NCBI GenBank assembly: GCA_017555325.1
Contig: JAFZGR010000094.1
Span: 1 to 21,913, forward strand
Direction: 5' to 3'
From: Alphaproteobacteria bacterium
GTDB taxonomy: Bacteria > Pseudomonadota > Alphaproteobacteria > CAAHEQ01 > UBA3637
DNA: 21,913 nucleotides
Under the pieces are notes generated by a model that saw nothing but the letters and a program-made list of their open reading frames with translations, was not told where the DNA came from and made no database searches. Positions 21,825-21,913 of the stretch are shown here, piece by piece. Positions within the stretch are counted from its first letter, which is position 1; each line of letters opens with the position of its first letter. A program made the position numbers and the translations under genes.

Positions 21825-21913
21825 TTAAAATTTATATTGTACCCCAAAACTGACTAAATCTGCATCGGCAGAATATTTCAGATTTGCCGAAGAAGCTTTT
21901 TCTGCGCCACCTA
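21825..21913 (-). CDS. C-terminal end of an outer-membrane beta-barrel protein (partial)
   Basis: The last 28 codons of a minus-strand gene that continues past the window edge. The encoded end, NLKYSADADLVSFGVQYKF, alternates polar and hydrophobic residues and finishes in Phe, the recognition signal read by the BAM complex in outer-membrane beta-barrels. The gene ends in TAA and is followed by the strong terminator. Size and function cannot be judged. Barrel identity is inferred from the last strand only. Confidence 0.6.
   Translation of the reverse strand, partial: GGAEKASSANLKYSADADLVSFGVQYKF

Noticed and set aside
1..21913. CRISPR arrays, insertion sequences, tRNA or rRNA genes
   Set aside because: I looked for direct repeat arrays, transposase motifs, cloverleaf segments and conserved rRNA text and saw none. 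Short structured RNAs could still be missed by eye.

Overview
The window looks like chromosomal DNA of a low-GC, Gram-negative alphaproteobacterium. Three things point there. The order ybaB-recR / small coiled-coil ORF-zapA-TIGR00282 phosphoesterase-yebC-ruvC is an alphaproteobacterial housekeeping arrangement. The envelope genes (secretin, OmpA-like domain, NlpD, outer-membrane barrel end) are Gram-negative. The prepilin signature GRSMVEILGVLAVVG is one I associate from memory with uncultured gut Alphaproteobacteria; that last point is recall, not proof. TAA and TGA are both used as ordinary stops, and most genes carry a strong AAGGAG-type ribosome site, which decides several starts.

Left third (about 1-10070). 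A VirB2/TrbC-like small membrane pilin on the minus strand lies divergent to a seven-gene plus-strand operon. The operon reads: a periplasmic protein with an OmpA-like C-terminal region, a TcpQ/PilL-type lipoprotein, PilN secretin lipoprotein, PilO, PilP, PilQ ATPase and PilR inner-membrane platform. This is the core of a type IVb pilus machine of the R64 thin pilus / toxin-coregulated pilus type. It lacks its own pilin and prepilin peptidase. It ends at a strong intrinsic terminator. The divergent promoter region holds two dyads with the same AATATG/CATATT half-sites, one over each candidate -10 element.

Middle (about 10150-15013). From a good sigma70-type promoter runs a tightly packed housekeeping operon: ybaB, recR, a 62-residue coiled-coil protein, zapA, ymdB-type phosphoesterase, yebC, ruvC, and a cytoplasmic AmpD-like amidase. 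A family 4 uracil-DNA glycosylase follows, probably with its own promoter. The theme is recombination and repair plus cell division and wall recycling.

Right third (about 15027-21913, all minus strand). The most unusual locus is a type IV prepilin-like protein whose cysteine-rich tail runs into a second, 604-codon cysteine-rich ORF in the -1 frame. The junction is a run of eight A containing a perfect A AAA AAA slippery heptamer. Joined, they would give a pilin-like protein of about 901 residues with about 77 cysteines. Upstream are a nonsense- and frameshift-damaged XRE repressor (plus strand), a Sel1-repeat protein with its own promoter, an NlpD-type degenerate LytM/LysM lipoprotein, a membrane-anchored DsbA-like thioredoxin with CGWC, and the last residues of an outer-membrane beta-barrel protein cut by the window edge. 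A plausible but unproven picture is that the type IVb pilus machine assembles the cysteine-rich prepilin and the DsbA-like protein forms its disulfides.
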